From Capitulum mitella (Eukaryota > Arthropoda > Thecostraca > Pollicipedomorpha > Pollicipedidae): a stretch of 64,000 nucleotides of DNA. The translations under genes and the position numbers were made by a program. Location of the stretch: NCBI GenBank assembly GCA_030062745.1, contig CP099841.1, positions 24,245,398-24,309,397 on the forward strand, given 5' to 3'. Below, one piece after another: positions 36,905 to 47,989 of this stretch; position 1 is the first letter of the stretch, and each line of letters starts with the position of its first letter. The notes beneath the pieces were generated by a model, which had not been told where the DNA came from, ran no database searches, and was given only the letters and a program-made list of their open reading frames with translations.

Positions 36905-37085
36905 GCAGTATGGTGATCTTATATATAATGGGAAAGTAAACCTCATATGTTTTTCCTGTACGTTAAATATGAGGTCAGTTACGTAAAACTGATGCTTTTA
37001 ACAATAAATTTTGTAACATACCAGTGGCTATGACAAAATTTAACATTTGGCCTTTCCCCCGAGGAAAACCCTGCCTACCTGCCTG
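36905..37085 (-). repeat. Dispersed repeat, copy 2 (partner at 29652-29815)
   Basis: In reverse orientation it reads GGTAGGCAGGGTTTTCCTC, then TAACTGACCTCATATTTAA and GAAAAACAT, as in copy 1. No coding potential. Confidence 0.55.
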
Positions 37086-37886
37086 GCTACAGCTTTGTCA
37101 TCTCAGCTGAGAGCATGTATTACAAGCAGAACATTTCCTATGATTAATTTGTCACCTTTGCTATGCACACCCAGATAGTTTCTCGACACTTTCCTCCAGG
37201 CTTGCTACATACGAAGAATTACATCCTCGAGAAACTTTTCTGCGGTGTCATAAAGTGAATGAAATCCATTTGTTCGCATATGCCCCATGCCCTGACGGTC
37301 ACCGTGGTTTCAGGTGAACAGAAGCGAGCTGCTTCTTCATCCAGTCTTGTCTGGATGTATTGCTGATGATCTTTACAATGTATGCTATCTTACGTCGCTC
37401 TGGATAGACTTGAGAGCATGCCAAATATGTACATTTCAAAAATCAATAATGAAAACGCAATGCTGATCGTGCCTCTCATGCTGTTCAAAACACGAGAAAG
37501 TTTTTCATCGCCGTCTTTTTGCACACTAATAAAATGTAAGGATGTAACGACTCAAGACGTTTTTGAATGTCTTTTTTTCATTCAATTATGAACATCATCA
37601 TGCTGCACATTATGCACTGGTAGATTATAATGTGCGCCGTGATACATAAAAAGCTGTCGTCTGAAGGGATGTGCTTGAGTTCGACAATGTCGCAAGACTG
37701 GGTGGTGATTGTAGTGACTGGTATACTTGCTCCTAAGTACAACTGGACAATGGCGGCCACATTAGCTGAATGAAAGGCAAAAGTCATATGGTGCATTAAC
37801 ATCGAACATAACACGATAAGAACATAAGAACTTAAGACGATGAAAATGGACATGAATGAATAAAAACACGTCTGAGCCGCGCCAAA

Positions 37887-38195
37887 GTTTAATACACGAA
37901 TCATGGCTGGCACGGAAGACCTGAGGTGCCGCTCGGTTCTGGCAAAAGGTGTCGCCCAATGTGCCCTAGCCGATGAGCGCAATGACCTTGCTAGGACCGC
38001 CATCGGAGGTAGCAGTGTTACACTTCTGCTCTCCAGGCCTGACGCGACAGCAAAACGCTCGAAGGCCTGGTAACGACGCGTAGCCAAGGAGGTGACCTGG
38101 AAGGTCTCCAGTGCATGAACGTTTGACACGCAATGGACACCCATGATTGTCCTTGCTGTGCGTTTCTGCACATGTTCTACCACATGTTCTACCAC
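37887..38195 (-). pseudogene. Non-LTR retrotransposon reverse transcriptase, C-terminal fragment
   Basis: Within a 233-codon minus-strand frame (38279-37578, opening at GTG), about 100 residues look like the C-terminal tail of jockey/CR1-type LINE ORF2 proteins. A VEHVQKRTARTIMG stretch corresponds to the usual LE-x-VQKRAxRIILG motif. TSLATRRYQAFERFA matches the SLxxRRxxLxxxFA segment. ARTERHLRSSVPAMIRVLN matches the closing RTxRxxxSFIPxxxRLLN. A tandem VVEHVVEH duplication sits just before the first motif. The catalytic palm domain is absent, so this is a 5'-truncated copy. The frame past LN runs through what is normally 3' UTR. Family assignment rests on motif memory only. Confidence 0.75.
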
Positions 38196-38769
38196 ATCGG
38201 AGGGATTTTGGGGATGACGTGCAAAACACAGGGCGGCTTTTCGAGGATCAGTCTTATAGTTCGGTAAATCTGTGAACACAGAGTGCGTCGCGCCAGAACG
38301 TCCTTGGCTGTTTACGTGTTACAGTCCCTGCGACGTCCGCCTGCCTTACAGAGCCACTGGTATTACCGGATCATTTCAGGTCGGAGGAAATGTGGGCCCC
38401 TAAAAGTAATACAGTCTGTCGTCTTTTCCATCGAGATGTATGCATTTTGGGCTTCTTCCGCCCGATTATAGTCCATTTGTTCGCATGGACGTGTGAAATA
38501 ACGGGAAGGTTGGTCGCAAATATCCCAATATGCTTCGAATTAATGAAAAAGTCTAAATGCACCCAAGATTCTTGTCAACCTGTAGATATATTTGGTTTTA
38601 CCAGCAAACGGGTATATATGCAAAAAAGAGCAATTTTGCGTAATTTTCTCTGGTCCCCATACCAAAACGTAATGTTTGTGACGAAAAAAAACGGAGAATG
38701 TAGCGGCGGAGCAAACGAATTCGTGCTTTGATAAGCATCACAAAGTGGGAGGCCAAAAGTGGTCGTTAC

Positions 38770-40232
38770 CACCCACACTGGTGGCCTGCCAAATACGACG
38801 TACTCGGGTGGGAGGTCAATTTGACCCTCGTATGATCTCAAAAATAGTGGGGCCTAAATCCACTAAATTTGCAGCGTAGATGCAACCCTAAAGGAACTCT
38901 CTCGTGTAAAAGTTTCATGTTCCTGGAGTGTGACTTAGAGAGTCAAATGAGGTCAAAGAGGACCAGATTTAGTGCGTCTAGCCAGACTTTCGCTTGTACC
39001 GAAAAAACCATTCGCTACAGCGCCAAGAAGTATGAACTTTTTTGTAGGTAATGCAGAAATGCAGGGAATGTTGTACAATTTAAAATGTTTGGTTCAGTGC
39101 TTCTGCTTAAATTAATGATTCAGTATAACTTTAGTCATCTGGCTATAATTTCACGATGCCATATGTCTTGTTTTGTGGTATCTCGAGGTAAATTCTGGCG
39201 ATAAATTCGAATTTGGCACCCAAGGATACCTCGCATTTCAAATTTCTGCCACCAAGGCCACCCAAGGTCATCTGAGGTCAACCTAGATCATTGATCAAAA
39301 GTACCTAAAAAAAAACGATTATAGCAAAAACGTGCTCAACAGAGCCCATTGCCGTCATCTAGTACAATTGTTCCACTAGAGATTTAACACTGGTAAGTAA
39401 ATATTTCATTGCGTTCTCATGCTTCGTCGGAATAGCACGCGGGCACAAAATGCTAGATCGAAGATAAAACCTATCTGACCCATTTCTTTTTGACACGTAT
39501 TTACCCCAACGTGTACCAAAGTTAGGCAATTTTGGGCACTAAATTCGAAATCAGCGTCAAAGAACACCCTAGAAAGCACTTTGCTTCATAAATGGGTGTA
39601 CCAAGATCAATAAAGTTCATCTCAGGTCAATGATCTGAGATGGCCTAGAGGAGATCAAAACCATCTAAACGTGTGTCAGGTCAGCCCCGACTTTGTTTTG
39701 TACCATTTTAGCCTTGAATTAGGTACCAAACAATGAATTGGTGGCATTCATCTCTCTGTGACCTGACCTGATATCGACCTGAAACTTGGTACATCGGTAG
39801 AAGATGAATAGCCTTGTACATATGTCTCCGTTTTGTGGCTGAGATGATTACAATAGAAGTTCTTCGTCTGGAAATAATTTTTGAACTTTGACTTCGATCT
39901 GGCCTCGTAACCTGACCTCAGATTAATCAAACAATTTTTTTTTCATTTGGTTATCTGTGCACGGTTAAAAAGTCTGAAGGTATCTTTTTGAAACCATATT
40001 CGTGACAGCAGTTTGGAGTTTACCCTAAAATGGCCATTTTTGAAAACCATGACCTGACTTTGACCAGTTCTAAGTTTGTGATCCTGAAAGACCTTGGTAT
40101 TTTTAACACCAGAAGATCTGCTGTTCAAGTTTTGTACGGCTGCACTAAGTTTGGTGCGGCTGCATCTCACGGTTTGTGACCTACTCCGGAAAAATCTCAA
40201 GGGGTTCAAAGTGGCCCCCACCCGGGCGCGTG
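38770..40232 (-). mobile_element. TTAA-type non-autonomous element, family C, copy 1
   Basis: It is homologous in reverse orientation to 60926-62464 across its length: the GAGGTCAATTTGACC palindrome, the GCGCCAAGA segment, the AAACTTGGTACATCGGTAGA segment, and the final CCACCCGGGCGCGTG. Flanks are TTAC (38766-38769) and TTAG (40233-40236), each one base from TTAA. It has many AGGTCA-type hexamers and no transposase. Confidence 0.8.
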
Positions 40233-41420
40233 TTAGAACCGGAAAGAAATAATCAAGTTCTGCTGCCTGGTCTCTTGTATTCCTGACTATCCTTGGTTCA
40301 AAGGTTTATCCTAGTTCAAAGGTTCTGTCTCAACGATAAACGAATTGCTGCCTTCCTCCTTCGATTAGCTTGTTTGGGAATGCCAGTAGGCTGTTATATT
40401 TCGCAGTACGATACCATTTGTCTTTAAAGCGGACTAGGGGGTAATATCTTTGATAGTGGGAAAAATAAAATGAGTCTTATTACGTTAAAGGGAAGGAAAG
40501 CAGTACTTAAAAACATATTCGTTCCCTCACACTGTACAAACATCCTACTGTCTTTGGTCTCAGGTAACGTCCCAAAGTGTCTGCTTCGAAAAATTGCCTT
40601 ACGGCATCACACGATTAATCCGCGCGCTTGGCCCGAAATAATTTTCCTACGTGTAGATACGTTGTGTTCCGAATCAGGGATCGCTATATGCGAAGAAATT
40701 TGCCATAGCGAACGCATAGGTTTATTACCAGGATGTTTTGAAATAAAACCACCGGAAGATATTAACATTTACACGCAAGTGTATTTATGGTAACTCGTTT
40801 AATTCCATGACTTTTGGCATATCGGTCCCCGCCTCTCTGCTTTCACACTGTTACTTTCTAGTCAGCGATTTTTCTTTTTTACTTTATGGCCAATTCTGAA
40901 CTGTTCATAATCATGCAGCGAGCTCTTGCTGGAGGTATGAATAGACTCAAGTAATGCGTTAACTAACCTGCGTTCTGCTTTGGACAAGTTTCCGTGGCCT
41001 TATTCTGTGCGGCGTGTTTATTGTGAGTTGGCGGCGGAACTTTCCGGAATCTTGTTCCGACTCAGCGAGCGCTGCCGGCTGCCACCTCTGGCCCAAGCGT
41101 GTTGTGGACGTCTGATCAATGCTGCTCTCGGGATGGAATTTGGAACCCCAAGCAACCATGATTGCAAGTATTTGTATTTTTTGTGGGCATTTGTAGCGTT
41201 AATTTCCACTTAAATGGACGTTGAGATTGTATTATGAACATGTGGAAGTAGGAAGGTTCATCAAACAAAGGCTGAATGTAAAGTCTTCTCCTGAATGTCG
41301 CTTCCCTAGTTCTTGGTCTCAACAAAATAAAAGAAAGTTAACCTCCGCGAGGGCGGCCTCTGGATCTACCTTCGCCGAGCCGGGGGCTCACTACCCGCGG
41401 TCCGTGATCGATCCTACCAT
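40233..41420. other. No gene confirmed; one ATG-initiated frame at 40470-40793
   Basis: The 107-codon plus frame starts at an ATG preceded by AAA and has a balanced composition, ending EIKPPEDINIYTQVYLW. I recognise no family, and frames of this length occur by chance in 64 kb. The rest is mixed sequence. Confidence 0.2.
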
Positions 41421-41580
41421 GATCTTTAGCTCAGCTGGCTAGAACGCTGGTCTCTCCGCCATGGCAAGACGGATTCCAGTCGCCTCGGCACTCGATATCT
41501 GGCCCTCGGGTCAGCTGGCCCCTACCCAATGAAGGGTTGAGATGACTACCACCCGGCCAGGTCGCATCGTTACAAGGACG
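41421..41580 (+). repeat. tRNA-derived SINE
   Basis: TTTAGCTCAGCTGGCTAGAA (41425-41444) is a very good pol III A box. GGATTCCAGTC (41471-41481) is a degenerate B box, 44 bases downstream as in a tRNA. The anticodon region does not fold cleanly, and unrelated tail sequence follows, ending near GGCCAGGTCGC. This fits a SINE better than a tRNA gene. The end point is approximate. Confidence 0.6.
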
Positions 41581-41829
41581 TGACACATCTTTGGCGGCAA
41601 GTTAACCTTTGGCCACAGAAGTCAGCCGTTGCGTGGAATTGTTGCTCGGGAATAGGGGGACAAGGTGTAGCTTGTCTATGCAACAAGCTATGCTTAGCAC
41701 GGACTCCGAATCCTAATACCATTCAAGAAACCATTCGGATCAAACAAAAAAAGCAAGAATAAACATGAAGTCTATGTCAGGAAAGCTGGCAGTTTCGCAA
41801 TGTATTGCATCGAACACATCGACTTGCAA

Positions 41830-41960
41830 AATGCGCCACCTTAAAGACAGTGAATGCAGAGCTCATCATTGCTTCCGATGATCGGAGCTTCCAGAATCAT
41901 TAGTGTTCTGATGTTTGGAAATGTTGTGCGGTGTAGCAAATGCGGTAACATCGATGATAT
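41830..41960 (+). repeat. Dispersed repeat, copy 2 (partner at 12525-12660)
   Basis: CACCTTAAAGA, CATTGCTTCCGATGATC and TTAGTGTTCTGATG blocks match copy 1 in order. Element type unknown. The next kilobase, to 42924, holds nothing I recognise. Confidence 0.5.
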
Positions 41961-42928
41961 GATCTGGACAAATAAACTAAGACTGTGACCATTACAGCTA
42001 AAACACAATCGGCAAAAACAGGTCATTTAAAATCGTCGTAAAAGTCGCACATGTTGCGAATATTGTAAATCGTAGCTGCGAGTTGTAGAATGTCTCGCTT
42101 TACTACTAAAGGTTCGTTATCTCGTATGTGTTTATGTTTCAAAGGCGATGACCACTGGCTTTTTTATATCAGGCCATTTGCAGCTCTTGAGAAATCGAAT
42201 GACTGTGACAGAGAAATGATATTTCGAAACAGTCGCAACGAAATTTTTTTCCGTGTTCATACACATAACTTTAAACCCATTAATAAGTAGGTTATACAAA
42301 TTTCGAGATGTTATAATACGACAAAAATTATCGACGAAAACTTTCAGGGGCCTCCCAGGTGCCCTCGCCAAGCAAGAGTTATTCGCTACGGGCATAAGCA
42401 TTTTTACTAACGCCCCAGCAATGAGCAATGGGAATGATCATCACCCCCAAAAATGGTTGCGTGGCACGTCCGTTTTTTTTTTTGTATTTCGTATGTTGTA
42501 ATTCAAATGATACCTGATTTGACTTTTCCAGGTTCTGAAGTCTTAGGGGTAGGGAGTAACTCACCGTTTGTCTTCACCGTCTGATTTCATAATTGGCCGG
42601 TTGTTGTAGTGAGTGTTTTCCTATTTACGTCAAGGTCTGATGGAGGACAAGTCAAATGCTATCAGTATATCATACGGTGTTTGTTTATACCGAATTAGCA
42701 TATTGGCGTTTAATATACGCTGTTAGTGCCGGAAATGGTGCTTCATTATTAGTCTGGTTGTGATAACTGAGAAAGGCAAAAATAATCGTCAGTACAAAAC
42801 AGGATGAAATAAATTTTCGTATAATCGTTTCAAAGATATGCTGATTTCACATAAGGGCAGTCATCTCACACGACCCTAACAAAGTCACTGATCGTTCAAA
42901 CGCCAATATGTTGTAAAGGATATATTAA

Positions 42929-44147
42929 CCCTATTCCCGGCAGGGGGGGGGGCGGAATCCGCCCCCCCCCCTCGGGTTTTTTGCTCGCCAATTTCCAGGC
43001 TTTTTGACGCAGCTTCACGAAACTTGGTCACTTTTCCCAGCTATTCCTTCTACGCGCCGTGACAAAATTTCGAAATTCTATTTTGGTCAGGGGCGGAGCC
43101 AGGCAACGTTTTTGGGAGGCACCTCAGGTCATTTTTGGCCATGTTGAGGGTAAAAGGAAAATGTCTGCCAAAAACAGAGTTTTTAAGACAGAACTTAAAA
43201 CTTTATATGAATATATAGCTAAATAGTTGGGCAATGTGCATATGTAATTTTGTTTATCTGAGATCACTTTACAGGGTCAGGTCAAGGTCAAAAGTCAAAA
43301 TTTGTTTTTTTCGCAATAATTTCGGCGCCGTTTTTTCAAATGCCAAACCCGGAATATATATCACGTAGAAAGATGCCCTCTACTTGTGTACCAAGTTTCA
43401 GCTTGATATCAGGTCAGGTCACGGAGCTATGACCTAAAATGTCAGTGCACGTACCCTATATCGCAAAAGCCAAAAAATGAATTTTTTTGGAATAGAGTGA
43501 ATTTAATCGATTAAAAACGTTTAGAGATAATATTGAATGCACACGACATCATTCCAGGTGACCCCAAGGTCACTGGAGGTCATTTAAGGTCAAAGGTCAC
43601 AAGTTGATCTGAGAAACGTGTGACCATGACAGTTCCCCCTTTTTTATGTCCCTGGTCCCGCCTATGCTAACATTATACAAACATTGTAATGCGATTTGTA
43701 CTTCTTTCGCATAACATGACTAGCAGAAGCTAAAAAAGTGTTTTGGCCTCTTTTGTTCATTCCGTTATTGGAAAACTAATCCCCCTATTTTTGAAACCCT
43801 GTGAACGCCCATGAATTTTCTCAAAATTTCAAATTTGCATACCCATGGTAAAAGCCCTATTCATAATCTCTCGATTGATGCCAGTTTCATCGAAATCCGT
43901 CCATAAACAACGGAGTTATAAGAAGTCAAAAAGTACCCCCAATTTTGACATTTTTGCCCCCCTGTATCCACAAATTTCAAAATTTTGAAAATTTCTTTTT
44001 ATCAAAATGTAGTTCACGTCACGGCAAATCGATTGCCGTTTGTTGCGATGAAATCGGATAAGTAGTTCTCGAGATCTCAGGGGGGGGGGCCGTATCCGCC
44101 CCCCCTGCCGGGAATCGGCCATACCGTCTAGCCCTCCGGGAATAGGG
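42929..44147 (+). mobile_element. TTAA-type non-autonomous element, family A, copy 1
   Basis: TTAA 42925-42928 and TTAA 44148-44151 flank it. The first and last 12 bases are exact inverted repeats (CCCTATTCCCGG). Just inside each end is a G/C-run inverted repeat (GGGGGGCGGAATCCGCCCCC-like on the left; GGGGGGCCGTATCCGCCCCC-like on the right). A perfect direct repeat of AGGTCA with one-base spacing lies at 43587-43599. No transposase frame, so it is non-autonomous. Confidence 0.9.
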
Positions 44148-44151
44148 TTAA

Positions 44152-44439
44152 AACAATCCTGTATCGAAAAATCGACCTCATATCTCGTCATACTCCCGAG
44201 GAAGAGAGTAAAGTATGGCTGAGATCTAAAAATTGTCTTACAGGTCTTGGAAAATAAAACCGCAATTCAGTCATCTCACATCACTGAAGCATGTATTGCA
44301 TGTGCGTAAATATATGTGTCGAAGAATACAGAAAGGATTTAACGTCGGTGATTGCGAATTTCAGGCTCTTGATGCTGGATGTTGGTCAGTAAGTTCAGAA
44401 AAACCTCATGGGGATGTGAACTGCAAACCACCCCGGATG
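44152..44439. other. 288-base spacer between two family A elements
   Basis: Unique sequence with a 74-codon plus frame (44233-44457) that runs into the next element. No feature assigned. Confidence 0.4.
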
Positions 44440-44443
44440 TTAA

Positions 44444-45523
44444 CCCAGTTCCCGTAAAGCCCCCCCCCCCCCGTATGGGGGGCTTTAAAAAAAACCTCTG
44501 GTTGTTTGATCGCCATTTTCAGGGTTTTTGGAAGCAGCCTCGCGAAACCTCTCTTTTTTCCCGTCTATTCCACCTACGTCTTACGTCAAGTTTTCAGATT
44601 TTTTCCTGGGGGCGGAGTCCGGCTACGTTTTTAGGAGACATCTCAGGCCATTTTTGGCACTTAGAGTTTTTTAAATGGAATCTGAACTTCATATATGAGT
44701 GTATAGGCAAATAACCAGGCAAACACACGAAGTATTTTTGCTAATCTGCGATTACTTTACAAGGTCCGGTCAAAATTCAAAGTCTGGTTTTACGTAGATA
44801 TTGTTCACGATATTTTTTTAAGGAAATTCGGAATTTATGTAGCTTCGTATATTGCCCTATGTTGTGTTTCAAGTTTCGGTCTTCTTCAGGTTGCGTCAAG
44901 GGGCTATGATCTAAAACGTCTGTGCACGTACGCTATATCCCGATGGTCATGAACAGGAATTTTAGAATTGAAGTAGATTAAAACGACTGAGAACGTTTTC
45001 AAACACTATGAAATGAACCCAAGGCCATTTCATGGAACTCTGAAGTCACCCAAGGTCATTCGACGTGAAAGGTCGCAAGTTGGTCTCATGAATATGTAAC
45101 CATGACAGCTTAGCTTTTGCGTACCCCTGGCGTCGCGTGCGCCAACAATATACGAGCAGTGTAGTAAGATTAGTATTTCTAAAGTAAAGAATAGCTATTA
45201 AAACCTTAACAACAAATAATTTAAACTTCATCGTTGACTTAGTAAAAATAAAAAAAATACTCTTCTCATTTTGCAATCTCTCTGAACGCCTATGAATGTT
45301 CCCAAATTCTGAACGTTTTTGTATTTTCTGTATTGTATTTTTTGTATTCACCCCTTAAACGGTGCTCGGAACCTTTTCGAAGTGTAGTTTACGTCATGGC
45401 AAATCAATTGCCGTTCGTTGAGATCAAATCGGACCGGTAGTTCTCGAGATCTCACGGGAGGGAGCCGAATAAGCGTCCTCCCACATGGGGATGCGTACTT
45501 ACGTTACGGTTTCGGGAATATGG
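44444..45523 (+). mobile_element. TTAA-type non-autonomous element, family A, copy 2
   Basis: TTAA 44440-44443 and TTAA 45524-45527 flank it. The ends are CCCAGTTCCCG and, reversed, CCATATTCCCG. A left-end hairpin has AAAGCCCCCC opposite GGGGGGCTTT. It is collinear with copy 1, including the GGGGCGGAGTC, TTTTTGGCAC and CCAAGGTCATT segments and the 3' TTTACGTCATGGCAAATC segment. Same orientation, 296 bases downstream of copy 1. Confidence 0.88.
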
Positions 45524-45527
45524 TTAA

Positions 45528-45942
45528 GACAGAGTACTTTTTTTACGCAAATCCCATTTTCACATTTTGCCAATACTTAATTCATGAACGTCGAACCAAT
45601 CAGACAACGAAGAAGAAAACGGATTCATAGGATCTGCCACTGACTGACAAGAAAAATGAGGAAAGCAACGAGTGGGCACTAAATTTTGGCACGGAATTCA
45701 AATGTGCACAGACAGCCAAATGTTGCCATCTCATACATGAAAATCCCACTCAGCATTTCCTTTCAATGCGCACAGCTCAGGGTTCCCGCACGAGCAGCAT
45801 ATCGCACGCGCTCTGGCGCCCCTTCAGCACTTTTTTCAGCGCTCTCAAGTTCAGAGCATTGATCACAGATTCTTCTCTCTGGATGTTCGTCTGGCGTTAC
45901 TTCCCGGCGTCCTGCGTCTTGGCCTGGCCTTTATCGTAGCCC
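45528..45942. other. No feature firmly recognised
   Basis: The part next to the transposase pseudogene may contain its decayed C-terminal coding region (a minus-strand stretch reading INALNLRALKKVLKG near 45850), but I cannot confirm this. Confidence 0.3.
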
Positions 45943-46445
45943 ATAAGTTTCGTCATCAAGGACTCCTTTGCTTTCGCAGAAAAACGGTTGTGACTAATCG
46001 CAGGGGCCGATGACAAGCCACATCATGACCTTCCTTTGAAGCTTGCTCTCAGAGCAAAAGCGAACGTTTTATGGGGCATTAGCAAGGTCGTCAGATGTGC
46101 TGAAGCGCCAATTTTTGGAGGTGATTTTTCTTGTCCGATAGATCACATCTTCCCTCTTCAGTGTTTTTCTCACGTAAGCTTGGAATTCCCAAATTTTTGG
46201 GCTAGTTTTCGTGTCAAGGCACCGACGTTGTTCTCTGCCCGTTGGATGAGGCGTTTGCGTAAACCGACGCTCATTTTCATCGCTTTTCTGTCGGAACCAA
46301 TCTTTCTTTGAAGTGAAGTACCGCCACCCTTCTCAAAGTTCTTCAGGATATTAAAGCAAGTTCTGCGAGGCACATTCGTGGCCATGAAATGCCTTACAGT
46401 ATACGACTCGGCGAGCTGACGTATGTTTTTATAATACTCTGCCAT
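45943..46445 (-). pseudogene. Tc1/mariner-type transposase pseudogene
   Basis: Transposase would bind element ends through N-terminal helix-turn-helix domains and cut with a DDE/D catalytic core. The ATG-initiated minus frame (46445-46170, 91 codons) has the two-part HTH pattern: YYKNIRQLAESY, TCFNILKNFEKGG, then LRKRLIQRAENNVGALTRKL and AQKFGNSKLT. A one-base deletion near 46173 ends it. In another frame the protein continues as VRKTLKREDVIYRTRK. After a stop and an apparent deletion of the first catalytic-Asp region, KVMMWLVIGP and SQPFFCESKGVLDDETY resemble the middle of mariner-group catalytic domains. Catalytic residues are not intact and the copy is dead. Terminal repeats were not found. 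Confidence 0.75.
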
Positions 46446-46619
46446 CTGCTCTCGCCGAACATGTTTTTTTTCATGACCGACATACTCAAGATCCTATTTA
46501 TTTACGGCCTTGCTCAAGACTGTACGGGCGGATTCAATAACTTCGTGTACCACACAAAAGAAAATTTAATGAGCTTTCAGTGATGATAATTATTCACTTG
46601 CACGTGCGGCGATTGTATG

Positions 46620-46807
46620 ACATGTGCCTGGATCCTGATGGAATGCAGGTTATCCCGTGTTGTATGCAACCTTTTGTTAACCTGGGCGGGTCACTGCGTC
46701 ATCCCGGCAAAGCGGAGCGTCCCAGGCGACACAACACTTACCCTAGCCAGCTAAGAATCCGAGCAAAACGAGGATAACCTGCATTCCATCGGGATCCCGG
46801 CACATGT
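46620..46807. mobile_element. 188 bp MITE with 36 bp terminal inverted repeats
   Basis: 46620-46655 and 46772-46807 are inverted copies matching at 34 of 36 positions. They start ACATGTGCC and contain GATGGAATGCAGGTTATCC. The short interior is CpG-rich and noncoding. No clear target duplication is seen. It lies 174 bases from the transposase pseudogene, but a link is unproven. Confidence 0.75.
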
Positions 46808-47339
46808 CTGCCGCGAAGTTACAGTGCTTTCAGATTTTTGCCAAATTTTAGTGCTCAGCCGTTCGTATTCTTCCTTCGCCATATAGCGTACTGAATGGAT
46901 GCCATTTTCTATTTTCGTGGGTGCTTTGCTACCCCCCAGCGTTGACTGGACACCCCAGAGATTTGTGAATTTAACACGGGACTCCATGGAGTGATCAACT
47001 ACAGCTATTGGCACTCCCCAATTTAGTGCACATGTGGGCACCCCTATCCATTTTAGAAAACTGCATTCCTGATATACGGTACTGCCGTATATTCATGGTA
47101 TTATTCCGTATTGTATCATTCAGTCCCTAGGGATTTCACAAGTTGTTAGTTGGCTAGGGTCGACGGCTCCTGTAATCCGTTCGGCCCAGAGTCCCTTCAG
47201 CGATCCCGTCGAAATCGAAATGATTAAATTGTCCAGCTGCGACAACTAAAGTGATGGAGATTCCAGTAAGCTTACCTGCAGTGTGATATAAGCAAAACAC
47301 TATTATTTTCTAATGTCGCCTATCGCTACGGCACCAACT
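46808..47339. other. No gene confirmed
   Basis: A 96-codon minus frame (46751-47041) overlaps the MITE end. Its upstream part, with TLGGSKAPTKIENGIHS, is balanced in composition but unrecognised. Confidence 0.3.
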
Positions 47340-47500
47340 GACTCAGTGGTGCTCATCACCCCGCTCATCAGCCGACTCAGTTGTGCTGGTGACCCCTGCT
47401 CACCAGTCGACTCGGTGGAGTTGGCGACTGTCCACCGAGCAGCCGACCCAGTGAATCTGGAGAACCTCCGCTCTACAACCGACGCTGCAGAGCTTGACAA
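47340..47500. repeat. Degenerate 36 bp tandem array, about 4.5 units
   Basis: Units begin GACTCAGTGG, GACTCAGTTG, GACTCGGTGG, GACCCAGTGA and GACGCTGCAG at 34-36 base spacing. On the plus strand this reads as a 12-residue D-S-V-type repeat in one open frame (47313-47525), but I see no gene structure around it. Confidence 0.7.
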
Positions 47501-47736
47501 ACGTCCACGGTCGCCACCTCTTTAGCCATAATCGTTCTCCGTCCAAGTTCCTGACAGTTTCATTAAAGTCCCGATTGCTGGATTGTGTAAAGAGGCAGCT
47601 GTTTGCTGGAAACCGGGAAGCATTCGCTTCATAACAGAATGTGATAATCTATATGTTTCTAGATCTACAAAGCATCGTGTCCATGCGTTCAATGGCATGC
47701 AAATTCATTAAGTGAAAAATGGTTATTGTAGGTTTT

Positions 47737-47738
<2 letters not shown>

Positions 47739-47804
<66 letters not shown>

Positions 47805-47814
47805 ATATATATAT
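47739..47814. repeat. (AT)n microsatellite
   Basis: A 76-base AT dinucleotide tract with one ACATGT interruption near 47797-47802. Confidence 0.98.
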
Positions 47815-47989
47815 TTCTTGTGTAAACCAAAGGTTTTCCCGGCATAAAGGTTATCTTTTTCGAAATTACGATATTTGCTAAGTCTGGCATGTGCAGAGTA
47901 TAACGAGGATTAATTTCAGTCCGTGATCTCAGGATCCCGTACCGCGAATGTTGCGTTGCAGACCCACTGTTAGCAGCCTCAGTGTGTTG

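Noticed and set aside
40470-40793. 107-codon ATG-initiated frame with balanced composition
   Set aside because: Length is within chance expectation for 64 kb and no family or gene structure supports it.
41421-41580. Active tRNA gene
   Set aside because: The A box is good but the B box is degenerate and the anticodon arm does not fold, so tRNA-derived SINE is preferred.
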